Source: JAMXLO01 sp963776505 (GTDB lineage: Bacteria; Pseudomonadota; Alphaproteobacteria; Acetobacterales; Acetobacteraceae). From it: DNA of 64,000 bases. Made by a program: the position numbers and the translations under genes. Under the pieces are notes generated by a model. That model had not been told where the DNA came from and ran no database searches. It saw nothing but the letters and a program-made list of their open reading frames with translations. Every line of letters begins with the position of its first letter. Position 1 is the stretch's first letter. Positions 17,524 to 26,141 of this stretch are shown in pieces. The stretch is from NCBI GenBank assembly GCA_963776505.1, contig CAVZNH010000027.1:1-64000 (forward strand), in the 5' to 3' direction.

Positions 17524-17542
17524 CGGCCTGGCGGCCAGTCAC

Positions 17543-17570
17543 CCCTGCCACACCGAGACGAGGTCGCGGA
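17543..17570 (+). repeat. direct repeat copy 1, nitroreductase C-terminus remnant
   Basis: 28 bases identical to 18996-19023. Read on the minus strand it encodes RDLVSVWQG followed by a stop, the same end as the intact nitroreductase gene. It marks the left edge of the segment holding the MFS gene 17638-18975. Confidence 0.75.
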
Positions 17571-17637
17571 TCCGCTGCCTCGTCATAAACTTGCGTGCGG
17601 TGTGGCAAACGCAGGGCGCCTCTGAGAGAATGCACGA

Positions 17638-18975
17638 GTGAACTCCGACGCGAGTCCCCGGTCCGGGGAAGCGGAACGACCAACAGCGAGCGCGATACGG
17701 ACAGCCTCGCCAAAGGTCCTACCTGCGCCGGTCCGGCGACGGGTTTTCCTGTTTCTGGGCATCCTTGTCCTGCTGGTAGCCGTCGGCTCTCCATCCGGGG
17801 GGCTATTCGAGATTGCGCTACCCCTCCTGCTTAAGAACCAGCTGCACCTCAGCGCTAGCGAGGTGTCCAATTTCCGTGCGCTGGCCGCAATCCCGATCTA
17901 CCTGTCAGCTATATTCGGGTTCGTTCGGGATCATTGGAATCCCTTTGGCATGAGGGACCGCGGGTTTATCCTGCTGTTCGGAAGCCTCACGGTCGTCATC
18001 TACATCCTTCTCGCGTTCGTCCCGATTAGCTACGTCACACTTCTTGGCGCGGTTCTGCTCCTGAGAGTGGCGTTTCGCCTTGTATCGAGTGCTGAGAATG
18101 GCCTGCTATCGACGCTGGGGCAGCAACACACGATGTCTGGTCAGATCAGCGCGCTGTGGAACGTCGTGTTGTCCGTGATCGGCGTGGCGAGCTTGCTCCT
18201 TGGCGGCACGCTCAGCGATCTGCTCGAAGCCGAAGGCGGCGATCGCGCATTCCATATCCTGTTCCTTGTGTGCGCCGCCGTCGTATCCGGGGTAGTCCTG
18301 TACGGGTGGTTAAGACCCAGTGTGGTGTTTGACAATGTCCATGCCGAGCGCCAGGGACACAGTCATCCCGTCCATGATCTAAAAAAACTCGGTAAACACT
18401 GGCCTGTCTATCCGGCTCTGCTCATCTGGTTGCTATGGAACTTCGCGCCCGGCACCGATACGCCGCTCCTCTACTATCTCCAGAAGACACTCCATGCGAC
18501 GGATACGCAGTGGGGCGAATGGAACGCGATCTTCGCTGCATCCTTCATCCCGACACTCGCAGCATTCGGAGTTCTCAGCCCGCGTGTGCCGCTCAGAAAG
18601 CTACTTGTATGGGGAACGGTGATTGGCGTTCCCCAGATTATTCCCCTCCTCTTCATCCCGTCGGTGAATGCCGCTCTCATCGCGGCGGTGCCGATGGGCC
18701 TCATGGGGGGCGCCGCCACGGCGGCCTACACGGCCCTGCTAATTCGCTCTTGCCCTCCGGGGCTCGAGGGAACGGTCCTGATGATGTCCGCTGCCGTCGG
18801 ACTTGTCTCTGTGCGCCTTGGCGATTTGCTGGGAACGCGTCTGTACGACAATTTCGGCGGGTTCCAGACATGCGTGATCGCGATCACGACTGTCTATGCG
18901 CTGATCCTGCCGACGCTCCTATGGGTGCCGCGAAACCTGGTCGCCACGGCGGACGGAGAAATCGTGGGCAGCTAG
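17638..18975 (+). CDS. MFS transporter, possibly acquired
   Basis: Membrane protein of 445 residues with about twelve helices after a 35-residue polar N-terminus. Segments such as FEIALPLLLKNQLHLSASEV and FAPGTDTPLLYYLQKTLHAT resemble the folate-biopterin/BT1-like branch of the major facilitator superfamily, but the match is by eye only. It starts at GTG 17638 with a weak GAGAGA. The gene stands between two 28-bp direct repeats carrying the nitroreductase C-terminus and looks slightly less GC-rich than its surroundings, consistent with insertion next to that gene. Substrate unknown. Confidence 0.75.
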   Translation: MNSDASPRSGEAERPTASAIRTASPKVLPAPVRRRVFLFLGILVLLVAVGSPSGGLFEIALPLLLKNQLHLSASEVSNFRALAAIPIYLSAIFGFVRDHWNPFGMRDRGFILLFGSLTVVIYILLAFVPISYVTLLGAVLLLRVAFRLVSSAENGLLSTLGQQHTMSGQISALWNVVLSVIGVASLLLGGTLSDLLEAEGGDRAFHILFLVCAAVVSGVVLYGWLRPSVVFDNVHAERQGHSHPVHDLKKLGKHWPVYPALLIWLLWNFAPGTDTPLLYYLQKTLHATDTQWGEWNAIFAASFIPTLAAFGVLSPRVPLRKLLVWGTVIGVPQIIPLLFIPSVNAALIAAVPMGLMGGAATAAYTALLIRSCPPGLEGTVLMMSAAVGLVSVRLGDLLGTRLYDNFGGFQTCVIAITTVYALILPTLLWVPRNLVATADGEIVGS

Positions 18976-18991
18976 AACGCCGTCCCGGCGC

Positions 18992-19552
18992 TTATCCCTG
19001 CCACACCGAGACGAGGTCGCGGACCTGCGGCCTCGCCGCCGGTGACCCACCGCCGACCTGCGTGCCGACATACAGGAAGCCGACGATATCGTTGTCGGGA
19101 TCGAGGCCGAGCGCCTGCTTCACCGTCGCATCGTAGGCCGGCGCGCCGGTCTTCCACATCGCACCAAACCCCAGCGCACGCGCGGCCAGCATGATATTCT
19201 CAGTGGCCGCGGCGGCCGAAGCGAGCTGCTCCACCTCGGCGATCTTGTGGCCGCGCTGCACCGTCGCAGCCGCCACCACGATCACCGGCGCGCGCATCGC
19301 CTTGTCGCGCTCGCGCTGAAGCATCTCGGCCGAGGCATCGGGCTGCTGGCGACGCAGGCAATCGGCCATCAGCTCGCCGAAACGCTCGCGCTTCTCCTCC
19401 GGCACCACGACGAAGCGCCACGGACGCAGCCGACCATGATCCGGCGCACGCAGCGCGCTTTGGAACATTTTATCCAGCGCCTCCTGGTCCGGGCCCGGCG
19501 AGGACAGTTTCGTTGCCGACTCTCGGCCGACCAGCAGTTCCAGCGCTTCCAT
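18992..19552 (-). CDS. nitroreductase family protein (YdjA-like)
   Basis: FMN-dependent NAD(P)H oxidoreductase of 186 residues, the short YdjA-like form. The FMN-binding segment RAPDHGRLRPWRFVVV (about 34-49) and AAAATENIMLAARALGFG are characteristic. ATG 19552 has GGAGGAG upstream. It lies 19 bp after the persulfide dioxygenase-rhodanese gene, so the two form an operon. Its last codons are duplicated at 17543-17570. Confidence 0.88.
   Translation of the reverse strand: MEALELLVGRESATKLSSPGPDQEALDKMFQSALRAPDHGRLRPWRFVVVPEEKRERFGELMADCLRRQQPDASAEMLQRERDKAMRAPVIVVAAATVQRGHKIAEVEQLASAAAATENIMLAARALGFGAMWKTGAPAYDATVKQALGLDPDNDIVGFLYVGTQVGGGSPAARPQVRDLVSVWQG
18996..19023 (+). repeat. direct repeat copy 2, 3' end of the nitroreductase gene
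   Basis: 28 bases identical to 17543-17570. Here it is part of the intact nitroreductase coding sequence and borders the right side of the MFS gene segment. Confidence 0.75.
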
Positions 19553-19571
19553 CTCGGACTCCTCCAACGGG

Positions 19572-20609
19572 TCAGTGTGTAATCGGACCGTCGGCCTTCT
19601 TCCACGCGTCGATGCCGCCATGGACGTGGCAGGCGGTGGCGAGGCCCGCATCCTGCGCCGCCTGGACGGCCATGGCCGAGCGCTCCCCGAAGGCACAATA
19701 GAACACCAGGCGCTTGTTTGTCGCGCTGGCCAGTTCGTGCAGCATGCCGCCCGCCTGAATGTTGCCCTGAAGGTCCGGATAGGGCGCGTGCAGCGAACCG
19801 GGAATCACGCCGTGCTTCTCGCGTTCGGTGCGCTCGCGCAAATCGATCAGCACGATTTCGCGGCAGCCGATGAGATCCCTCGCCTGCTCCGCGGTGACCG
19901 CCCAGCCGCGGCGGGCGATCTCCTGCTGTGCAAGGCCCTGGCGCATATTCGCCGGCACCGCGACGTCCATCATCTTCGGGTTGGACAGGTTGAGGTTGTT
20001 CATCAACGCGGCGTATTCGTCGATCGATTTCACCTGCAAGCGTGGATTGTAGCGCTTCTCCTCGCCGATCGTGCTGACCGTGTCGCCCTTATAGTCGTGC
20101 GCCGGGAACACCATGGTTTCGTCGGGCAGGCGCAGCAGGCGATGGAAGATGAACTGGTATTGTGCGTGCGGATCCCCATTCTGAAAATCGGTGCGGCCGG
20201 TGCCGCGGATCAGCAGTGTGTCGCCGGTGAACACGCGGTCAGGCATGATGAAGCTGTAGGAATCGTCGGTATGGCCGGGAGTGTAGGCGACATCGAGGCT
20301 GATGCCCTCGATGCCCAACCGATCGCCATCAGCAATGCGCATCGACACTACGTCGACGCTCGACTGTTCGCCCATCACGGTAATGCATCGTGTGCGGTCC
20401 CGTAGAGCGCCGAGACCGGTGATGTGGTCGGCGTGCAGGTGGGTATCGATCGCCTTCACCAGCTTCAGGTCCAGCTCCTGGATGAGCTGGAGGTAGCGGT
20501 CGACCTTCTCAAGGACGGGATCGATGATCAGCGCCTCGCCGCCACGGCGGGAGGCGAGCAGGTAGGTGTAGGTGCCGGACGTCGCCTCGAAGAGCTGACG
20601 AAAGATCAC
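19572..20609 (-). CDS. persulfide dioxygenase (ETHE1-like metallo-beta-lactamase fold) fused to rhodanese
   Basis: Two-domain sulfur enzyme of 345 residues. The N-terminal metallo-beta-lactamase domain has THLHADH (about 55-61), GHTDDSYSF and FTGDTLL, the single-iron pattern of ETHE1 persulfide dioxygenases, which oxidise glutathione persulfide to sulfite. The C-terminal rhodanese domain has the active-site loop CAFGERS. The start is GTG 20609, directly after GGGAGG. Such fusions combine sulfur transfer with persulfide oxidation. The nitroreductase follows in the same operon. A hairpin in the leader (20628-20658) may regulate it. Confidence 0.9.
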   Translation of the reverse strand: MIFRQLFEATSGTYTYLLASRRGGEALIIDPVLEKVDRYLQLIQELDLKLVKAIDTHLHADHITGLGALRDRTRCITVMGEQSSVDVVSMRIADGDRLGIEGISLDVAYTPGHTDDSYSFIMPDRVFTGDTLLIRGTGRTDFQNGDPHAQYQFIFHRLLRLPDETMVFPAHDYKGDTVSTIGEEKRYNPRLQVKSIDEYAALMNNLNLSNPKMMDVAVPANMRQGLAQQEIARRGWAVTAEQARDLIGCREIVLIDLRERTEREKHGVIPGSLHAPYPDLQGNIQAGGMLHELASATNKRLVFYCAFGERSAMAVQAAQDAGLATACHVHGGIDAWKKADGPITH

Positions 20610-20915
20610 AATCGCCTCCCACGGTCGTGCCAGGGAAAAGAGTTTACCCTCCCTGGCATCATTCACGCCAAGTTATTTCTATTGAGCGATTGCAACAGCA
20701 GCGCTAGGCCGGCACGCGCGGAGATTGCATACCTATCCCTTAGCGGCTCGCCCCCGTCCTGCTGCTTCGGATCGAATGGGGATCAACTCAAAGGAGCGAG
20801 CCGTTGCGGAGCTTGATCAGCGCAGCGAGGGATCAGTCCGGCGGTCGCCACAGGCGCAGGGCCGCCACGAGTGCGGCCCTGCCCAGCGGCCCGATGCGCC
20901 GTCCGGAAAGCGGTG
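20610..20915. other. intergenic region upstream of the persulfide dioxygenase gene
   Basis: About 300 bp with no convincing gene. It contains the leader hairpin at 20628-20658 and a second short inverted repeat, agggccgc-(7)-gcggccct, near 20862-20884 without a T-tract. Confidence 0.5.
20628..20658 (-). promoter_or_regulatory. hairpin/operator in the leader of the persulfide dioxygenase-rhodanese operon
   Basis: TGCCAGGGA (20628-20636) and TCCCTGGCA (20650-20658) are perfect 9-bp inverted arms around 13 bases, about 20 bp before the GTG start and just ahead of its GGGAGG. It could be a repressor operator or an mRNA stem-loop. Confidence 0.45.
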
Positions 20916-21188
20916 TTAGCCACCACCCTCCGAGCCCGCATAACCAACCAGCAAGTATTCCGTCTGCCAATAGAGCGTGTTGCCCGACTTGTCCTTGACC
21001 TGGAAACGGTAAGGTAGCTGGAAGGCGCACTTCACGGATTGCGTCTGTCCCTTGAAGGTCCATTTCGCCCCGTAGTCTTGCTCAACTTCGATTTCGATGC
21101 AGGCAATGGTATTGATGTGCCGGGTCATTACTGCGTAGTTACCGGTGGGCTTCGGCAGGGTCCCAACTTCCATTTTGCCGGTCTGCAT
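20916..21188 (-). CDS. hypothetical protein, possibly the 3' part of a frameshifted gene
   Basis: A segment of believable protein sequence, MEVGTLPKPTGNYAVMTRH, then INTIACIEIEVEQDYG, SVKCAFQLPYRFQVKD and NTLYWQTEYLLVGY, ending in SEGGG. It is probably beta-rich with two Cys. Upstream of about 21190, plausible sequence moves to another frame (GELICRLNPYTELPFDKL), so the real gene may start near 21380 and carry an indel. No family is recognised. It lies between the persulfide dioxygenase operon and the cyclase-ATPase gene, on the same strand. Confidence 0.45.
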   Translation of the reverse strand: MQTGKMEVGTLPKPTGNYAVMTRHINTIACIEIEVEQDYGAKWTFKGQTQSVKCAFQLPYRFQVKDKSGNTLYWQTEYLLVGYAGSEGGG

Positions 21189-21549
21189 ATTGGCAGTTTG
21201 TCGAACGGCAATTCCGTGTACGGATTCAGACGGCAGATAAGTTCGCCCGAGCAACCATGCTCGAAGCGGGCGGCCCGCCGCCATCGCCGGCGGGTGCGTC
21301 GCCTCCACCGTCTGTCGGCGGTCAGTAGCTGGCGGACGGGACGTTGGGGAGCGGCATCGTTTGGCATCATGTTCTCCATGCTGTCGAGTGTGGATCTGTT
21401 CGCCAAGCAACGTCGTAGGATGGTCGATGAGTAGAGAAGCTCAAGTCGCTGTCGCGACTTGATTTCGGCGCTATCGCCCGTCCCGCCGCTATGAGCAGTG
21501 AGATCACCGTAACCTATGAAATACTTCACACTCCGAGCTGGCGGGCTTA
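21189..21549. other. region with possible 5' part of the hypothetical gene; otherwise no gene
   Basis: Minus-strand frames around 21190-21380 may be the shifted N-terminal part of the preceding gene, but they are arginine-rich and uncertain. Nothing is seen in 21400-21549. Confidence 0.35.
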
Positions 21550-22355
21550 TCAGGCTGTAGCGAGGACATCGCGCCCAGATCCCGCAAGCAACTCACGAGC
21601 TTCCAGCACATCCGGAACATCGGCTCCCTCGCCGAACCAGCGCACACATCGAGCCTCACCAACTCCTGTGCCGCGGTTCGCTCCTCCCGCTAGCCGACCA
21701 GAGCCGTGCGAGGCTGGTCCCGGCCCGCAGTTCGAACAGCTTCGCCGATTGCTCGCGCGCTATCCTGATGGCAAGGCGAAGTTCCTTTTCCGCCTGATCG
21801 GCGTGGGCGTCTCTCATATCCAAAGCAGCAGCTCGCCCTTCTTTCGATGCAGCTCCGCATCCAGCCAACAGGCGTTGGTGCTGCGCGAGAACTCCAGTAC
21901 CTCCTCCACCATCGCAAGGGCCTCAGCGTGCCGTCCAGACAAGGCCAGGATATCGGACAGCAGAGATATTTCCCGACCTCAGGCGGACTCTCGAGCCCAT
22001 CTTCCTCGAACCGTCAATACCCTCCAAAAGCAGGCCATCCCTCCATCGATGTCGCCTTGCTTCGCAATGACCCAACCAAGCTGACATTGACCGATGGAGC
22101 GGAGGAATGAGAAGCCCTGTTCCTCGCCTAGGGCCACCAGCATAGTCGCACATCACGCCACACTCCGCCTCGTCGCGCAAGAGTTCCAGCGTCCGCGCCC
22201 ATACACTCAGGACGAGAGGAAAGGCAGGCGAAGATGATCCAGACCTTCGTGCGTTCTTCAACGGCAGACTTGCCATCGGAAATAGCCCCCTCGATGTATC
22301 CGAGATGAGCAAGAGCGACGCTGAGAAGCGCTCGCTGCGACCGGCGGGTCTGGGG
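21550..22355 (-). pseudogene. broken C-terminal TPR-like region of the cyclase-ATPase gene
   Basis: Family members of the upstream gene normally continue into helical repeats. Here they can be followed only by switching frames: SVALAHLGYIEGAISDGKSA, then AKLFELRAGTSLARLW, then WFGEGADVPDVLEARELLAG with a stop at 21550-21552. The last block is the usual terminus of these proteins. At least three indels are needed, so this part is either decayed or poorly sequenced. Confidence 0.65.
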
Positions 22356-24773
22356 CTATTGCGGTGTCGAGGAGTTGGCGCTACCAGCTTCGGATAGTGC
22401 GAGAGCCTCGCTCAGATGGTCACGCGCTGCCGACAAATTGTCCACGATAATATGCCGACAGTGACCCAACCGCACATGGCCGGCGATCGCTATGCCCGCG
22501 TCGCCACTGCTTGCCGCAAGCTCGTTCAATTCCTCGCCGACTGACTGCCCCTCGCTCAGTTCGGCGCGCGCTTCCGCAATGACGCCCAACGAGTACAGGG
22601 CGCGCGCCAGCATTTCGGGACTGCCGAGCTTGCGGCAAATGATCACTGCACGCCGAAACGCCGCGCCGGCTTCCGGATCACTTGGGCCCTTCGTCGCCAT
22701 CACGATTCGCCCAAAAGCAATCAGCAGCTCAGCCTCGAGACGATGGCGATCAGGGCCATCAGGCAGACTTCCGGCGAATTGCAACCCTCGCTCGAGGTAG
22801 GTTCTGGTCTCTGCCACCGCCGCGCGTTCAGCAGAGCGGCCACCCGCAATTCGATAATAGGAGGCAGCCTTGGCAAGCAGGCCGGCCTGAGCGCAGTGAT
22901 ATCCAAGCAGGCCGGGCTCGGTCACCCCAAGCGATGCATCGTTCTCCGTCGCTTCGACGATGCGGGCATGAATTTCAGCCCGTCGCCTGCGCAGCAAGCC
23001 ATCGTAAATGGCTTCCTGCACCAGCGCATGCTTGAATGTATAGATGGCGTCCGCGCGCTTGCTGCGACGCGAGGCGAGACCGGACCCGATCAGTTCATCG
23101 AGACCGTCCGCCAGTTGCTTATCCGGTATCTGAGCGACGGCCGCGAGCAGCGACTGAGAAAATTCCCGCCCGATTGTTGCCGCGACCTGCGCGACACGCT
23201 TGGCTGCCGGCAGCCTGTCGAGGCGCGCTGTCAGCATGGCTTGCAGCGTTTCCGGAACAGTCAGCGATGGGGGCGACGGCGTGTAGCTCTCGGCATTCTC
23301 CAGTACCGATTTCGTCAATTCCTCGATGAACAATGGTACCCCGTCGCTTTGCGCGACGATCCGCTCGAGCAGGGTCGGCGGCAGGGGGTAGCCGATCATG
23401 ACCTCCCTCGCCAATCGCTCAGCGTCGCGGTGATCGAGGCGGTTCAACGTGACAACTGTCGCATTCGCATGTTCGGCCCATGGCGGGGCGAACTCCGCGC
23501 GGTGTGTCACGATCAGCAAAATCGGCAGATCGGACAGCAGGCCGATCATCCTGTCCAGAAGCTCGAGTGAGCTCGGATCTGCCCAGTGCACATCTTCGGC
23601 AATAAGCAGCAGCGGTGGCCTCTGCTGCGCCAAGGCGACGACGCGGCGCGTAAGTGCCTCGAACGTCCTTTGCTTCTTCGCCTGTGGGCTCAGGTCCAGC
23701 TTTTGATACGACTCATCGACCGGCACCCCAAGCAGGTCGGCGATCAGTGAGATGTCCTCGGCTGACGATCCTGCCGGCAACAACACAGCCTCAAGCTTGC
23801 GCAGCCTGTCCAGCGGCCCATCGCGCCGGCCAAAGCCCGCCTCGTACTGCAAGCGCGCAATAACTGGATACAGCGGACTTGCCAGATAATTCGGCGAGCA
23901 GAAATAGCGCAGACTTGCGTGCGGTTCGCCGCGCAGGCGTGCCCTCAATTCCACGACGAGGCGTGATTTGCCGATGCCAGGCTCGCCCGCGAGCAGCACC
24001 AGTTGGCCCTTTCCCTCTCTCGCCAGCCGCCAGCGGTCCAAGAGAAGTGCAAGCTCCTCGTCTCGACCGACAAGCGGCACAAAACGAGCGGCGTAACGAG
24101 CAGCGAAGCGGTCGCCGACGGCGCGCTCACCCAATACGCGCCAGGCGCGCATCGGCGTCGGGAAGCCCCTCAGCGAGAGTTCGCCAAGGTCGCGGCACGT
24201 GAACAGGCCGCCGATCTGCCTCCGCGTGACATCGTCGATCAAAATGCTGTCCGGCTCAGCGATGTCCTGGAGCCGAGCAGCAAGGTTTGGCGTTGCACCG
24301 ATCGCCGTCTGTTGGCGCGCGTCACCGAACCCGGCGAGTTCGCCGACCACAACAACGCCGGTGGCGACGCCGATGTGCACCTGTAATTTCTCGCCTCTGA
24401 CAGGCCCTTCCAATGCGGACAGAACGGCAAGCCCGGCGCGGACCGCACGCTCTGCATCGGTCTCGTTGCTCTCGGGCCAGCCAAAGTAACACAGGACTCC
24501 ATCGCCCACGTAACGAGCGAGATAACCGCCGAAGCGCGCGATCGCGACGGCGACGCGCGCTTGGTAGCTGCGAATGACCAGAGCCAACTCCTCTGGATCC
24601 AGTCGTCCGGATAGCGGAGTTGAACCCACCAGGTCGCACAACATGACGCTCAGTCGCCGGCGCTCAGCCTCGGCCTTTGGCAAGGTCCCGGATACATCGG
24701 GAAGGGACGCACCGCACCGAGCGCAGAAACGCGCACGCTCATGCGCCGTCTCGCCGCATGCCGGGCACTGCAT
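22356..24773 (-). CDS. adenylate/guanylate cyclase-domain ATPase (cyclase + AAA + TPR signalling protein)
   Basis: Large multidomain protein of 805 residues before the frame breaks. It begins with a zinc ribbon, CPACGETAHERARFCARCG; then a class III nucleotide cyclase domain (about 40-210; LCDLVGSTPLSGRLDP with the metal Asp, and YVGDGVLCYFGWP); then an AAA-type ATPase with Walker A GEPGIGKSR and DVHWADPSS. C-terminal helical repeats follow and continue out of frame to 21550. Such proteins may make cAMP in response to signals read by the ATPase/TPR part. ATG 24773 is natural for the zinc ribbon. No partner genes are adjacent. Confidence 0.82.
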   Translation of the reverse strand: MQCPACGETAHERARFCARCGASLPDVSGTLPKAEAERRRLSVMLCDLVGSTPLSGRLDPEELALVIRSYQARVAVAIARFGGYLARYVGDGVLCYFGWPESNETDAERAVRAGLAVLSALEGPVRGEKLQVHIGVATGVVVVGELAGFGDARQQTAIGATPNLAARLQDIAEPDSILIDDVTRRQIGGLFTCRDLGELSLRGFPTPMRAWRVLGERAVGDRFAARYAARFVPLVGRDEELALLLDRWRLAREGKGQLVLLAGEPGIGKSRLVVELRARLRGEPHASLRYFCSPNYLASPLYPVIARLQYEAGFGRRDGPLDRLRKLEAVLLPAGSSAEDISLIADLLGVPVDESYQKLDLSPQAKKQRTFEALTRRVVALAQQRPPLLLIAEDVHWADPSSLELLDRMIGLLSDLPILLIVTHRAEFAPPWAEHANATVVTLNRLDHRDAERLAREVMIGYPLPPTLLERIVAQSDGVPLFIEELTKSVLENAESYTPSPPSLTVPETLQAMLTARLDRLPAAKRVAQVAATIGREFSQSLLAAVAQIPDKQLADGLDELIGSGLASRRSKRADAIYTFKHALVQEAIYDGLLRRRRAEIHARIVEATENDASLGVTEPGLLGYHCAQAGLLAKAASYYRIAGGRSAERAAVAETRTYLERGLQFAGSLPDGPDRHRLEAELLIAFGRIVMATKGPSDPEAGAAFRRAVIICRKLGSPEMLARALYSLGVIAEARAELSEGQSVGEELNELAASSGDAGIAIAGHVRLGHCRHIIVDNLSAARDHLSEALALSEAGSANSSTPQ

Positions 24774-24868
24774 TCTCGCCTCTCAGTGTCGCTCTGACGT
24801 GACCCCGTTGTTAGTCGGCGGGTGAACCACAGCCGCCGATTTTGTATAGAACAAATGGCGAGTTCCCG

Positions 24869-25081
24869 TCACCCCAGGTCGAACTTCCCCTGCCGCGGGT
24901 CATTGATCCGACCCGAGCGACGGGAGCGCGCCGCAGCCTGCGCACGCGGCTCGGAGGGACGGAACGCCGCGGTCCACATCTTCCGCCGCGCCTCATAGGC
25001 GCGCTGATGCTCGGCGGCATCGGACAGAAACTTCGCCGTCACCTCCACCCGCACCGGCGGCAGACCACCGCGCTCGGTCAT
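24869..25081 (-). CDS. small hypothetical protein, 70 aa, coupled to the hydroxyacid dehydrogenase gene
   Basis: Basic protein of 70 residues starting MTERGGLPPVRVEVTAKFLS, with an Arg/Ala-rich middle and the end GRINDPRQGKFDLG. Its ATG overlaps the TGA of the upstream dehydrogenase gene (ATGA), strong evidence for translational coupling and for this start. Function unknown. Confidence 0.6.
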   Translation of the reverse strand: MTERGGLPPVRVEVTAKFLSDAAEHQRAYEARRKMWTAAFRPSEPRAQAAARSRRSGRINDPRQGKFDLG

Positions 25082-26061
25082 TGCCGCAGCGCCATATCGC
25101 GCAGCTCCGGCACTACCCATAGCGGCCGCTCGCCACGCGAAACACGCAGCACATTGTCGAACGCGTTGCGCGTCTGCTTCACCCGCGTCTCGCGGCTGGC
25201 ACCGGCCAGATGCGGCGTCACCACGACATTCTCCAGCGACAGCACCGGCTCCGACGGCGACGGCGGCTCCGAGGGAAATACGTCGAGCCCCGCACCGGCT
25301 ATCCTGCCGTTGCTCAGCGCATCATGCAGCGCCGGGAAGTCGATGACCGGGCCACGGCTGCAGTTGATCAGCACTGCGTGCGGCTGCATCCATCCCAGCT
25401 CCCGCGTGCTGATCATGTTGCGTGTGAGGCGCGTCAGCGGCACATGCAGCGTGACGATGTCGGACGTCGCCAACAGCTCCGGCAGCAGCCGATAACGCAC
25501 GTGCAGCGCGTCCTCCTCATGCTCGGCCATCCGCACGACGTCGCTGTACTGGACGTGCATATCGAAGCCGCCGTTGGCAATACGCGCGACGCGCTTGCCG
25601 ATGGTGCCAAGACCGATGATGCCGAGGGTCTTGCCTTGCATCTCGTAGAACGTCGGCACCACCTGGTTGCCTCGCCAGCGTCCGCCTGCGGTCATCGCGT
25701 GCTGCCATGGCAGCCGCCGATAGACCGCCAGCATCAGCATGATCGTCTGCTCGGCCACCGCGCGCGAATTGGCACCGCCATTGTTGGACACCAGCACGCC
25801 GGCGCGGCGCGCGGCATCGAGATCGACATGATTGTAGCCGGCGCTGAACAACTGCACGAGGCGCAGCTTCGGCGCAGCACGATAGAACCCATCGTCCATG
25901 GTGCTGACATTGCCCAGCAGGTACTCGGTATCCGCCAACGCCTCGGCATAACCGGCGCTCCCAGGGGCCGCGACGATCAGTTCGAAATCCGGCGGCGTCA
26001 GCTCCCGCGCCTCCTTCACCGTCTCCTCTGCGGTATTGACGAGCAGCACCTTGGTCGGCAT
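25078..26061 (-). CDS. D-isomer-specific 2-hydroxyacid dehydrogenase
   Basis: NAD(P)-dependent enzyme of 327 residues. The Rossmann motif GLGTIGKRVA is at about 150-159 and the catalytic triad is represented by Arg in INCSRGPVID, Glu in FPSEPPSPSEPV, and His in VTPHLAGAS. The N-terminal catalytic domain has LVQLFSAGYNHVDLDAA. It interconverts 2-oxo and D-2-hydroxy acids; phosphoglycerate, glyoxylate and others are possible. ATG 26061 follows GGAGGAG. It lies downstream of the broken GMC gene and is coupled to the 70-residue gene. Confidence 0.88.
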   Translation of the reverse strand: MPTKVLLVNTAEETVKEARELTPPDFELIVAAPGSAGYAEALADTEYLLGNVSTMDDGFYRAAPKLRLVQLFSAGYNHVDLDAARRAGVLVSNNGGANSRAVAEQTIMLMLAVYRRLPWQHAMTAGGRWRGNQVVPTFYEMQGKTLGIIGLGTIGKRVARIANGGFDMHVQYSDVVRMAEHEEDALHVRYRLLPELLATSDIVTLHVPLTRLTRNMISTRELGWMQPHAVLINCSRGPVIDFPALHDALSNGRIAGAGLDVFPSEPPSPSEPVLSLENVVVTPHLAGASRETRVKQTRNAFDNVLRVSRGERPLWVVPELRDMALRQ

Positions 26062-26100
26062 GGCAATCTCCTCCGGGCGTTGATCGTCAGGTTAGCCCTC

Positions 26101-26121
26101 CCCCTCCCCTCGCGGGAGGGG
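26101..26121. repeat. GC-rich inverted repeat between GMC and dehydrogenase genes
   Basis: CCCCTCCC (26101-26108) and GGGAGGGG (26114-26121) pair around a five-base loop. There is no T-tract. It may be a REP-like palindrome or an RNA stem at the end of the GMC transcript. Confidence 0.4.
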
Positions 26122-26141
26122 GCCAGGGGGCGGGCACCACG

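Noticed and set aside
21491..22084. Plus-strand open frame of 197 codons
   Set aside because: Ser/Pro/Arg low-complexity translation and no ribosome-binding site; the minus strand carries recognisable repeats of the cyclase-ATPase.
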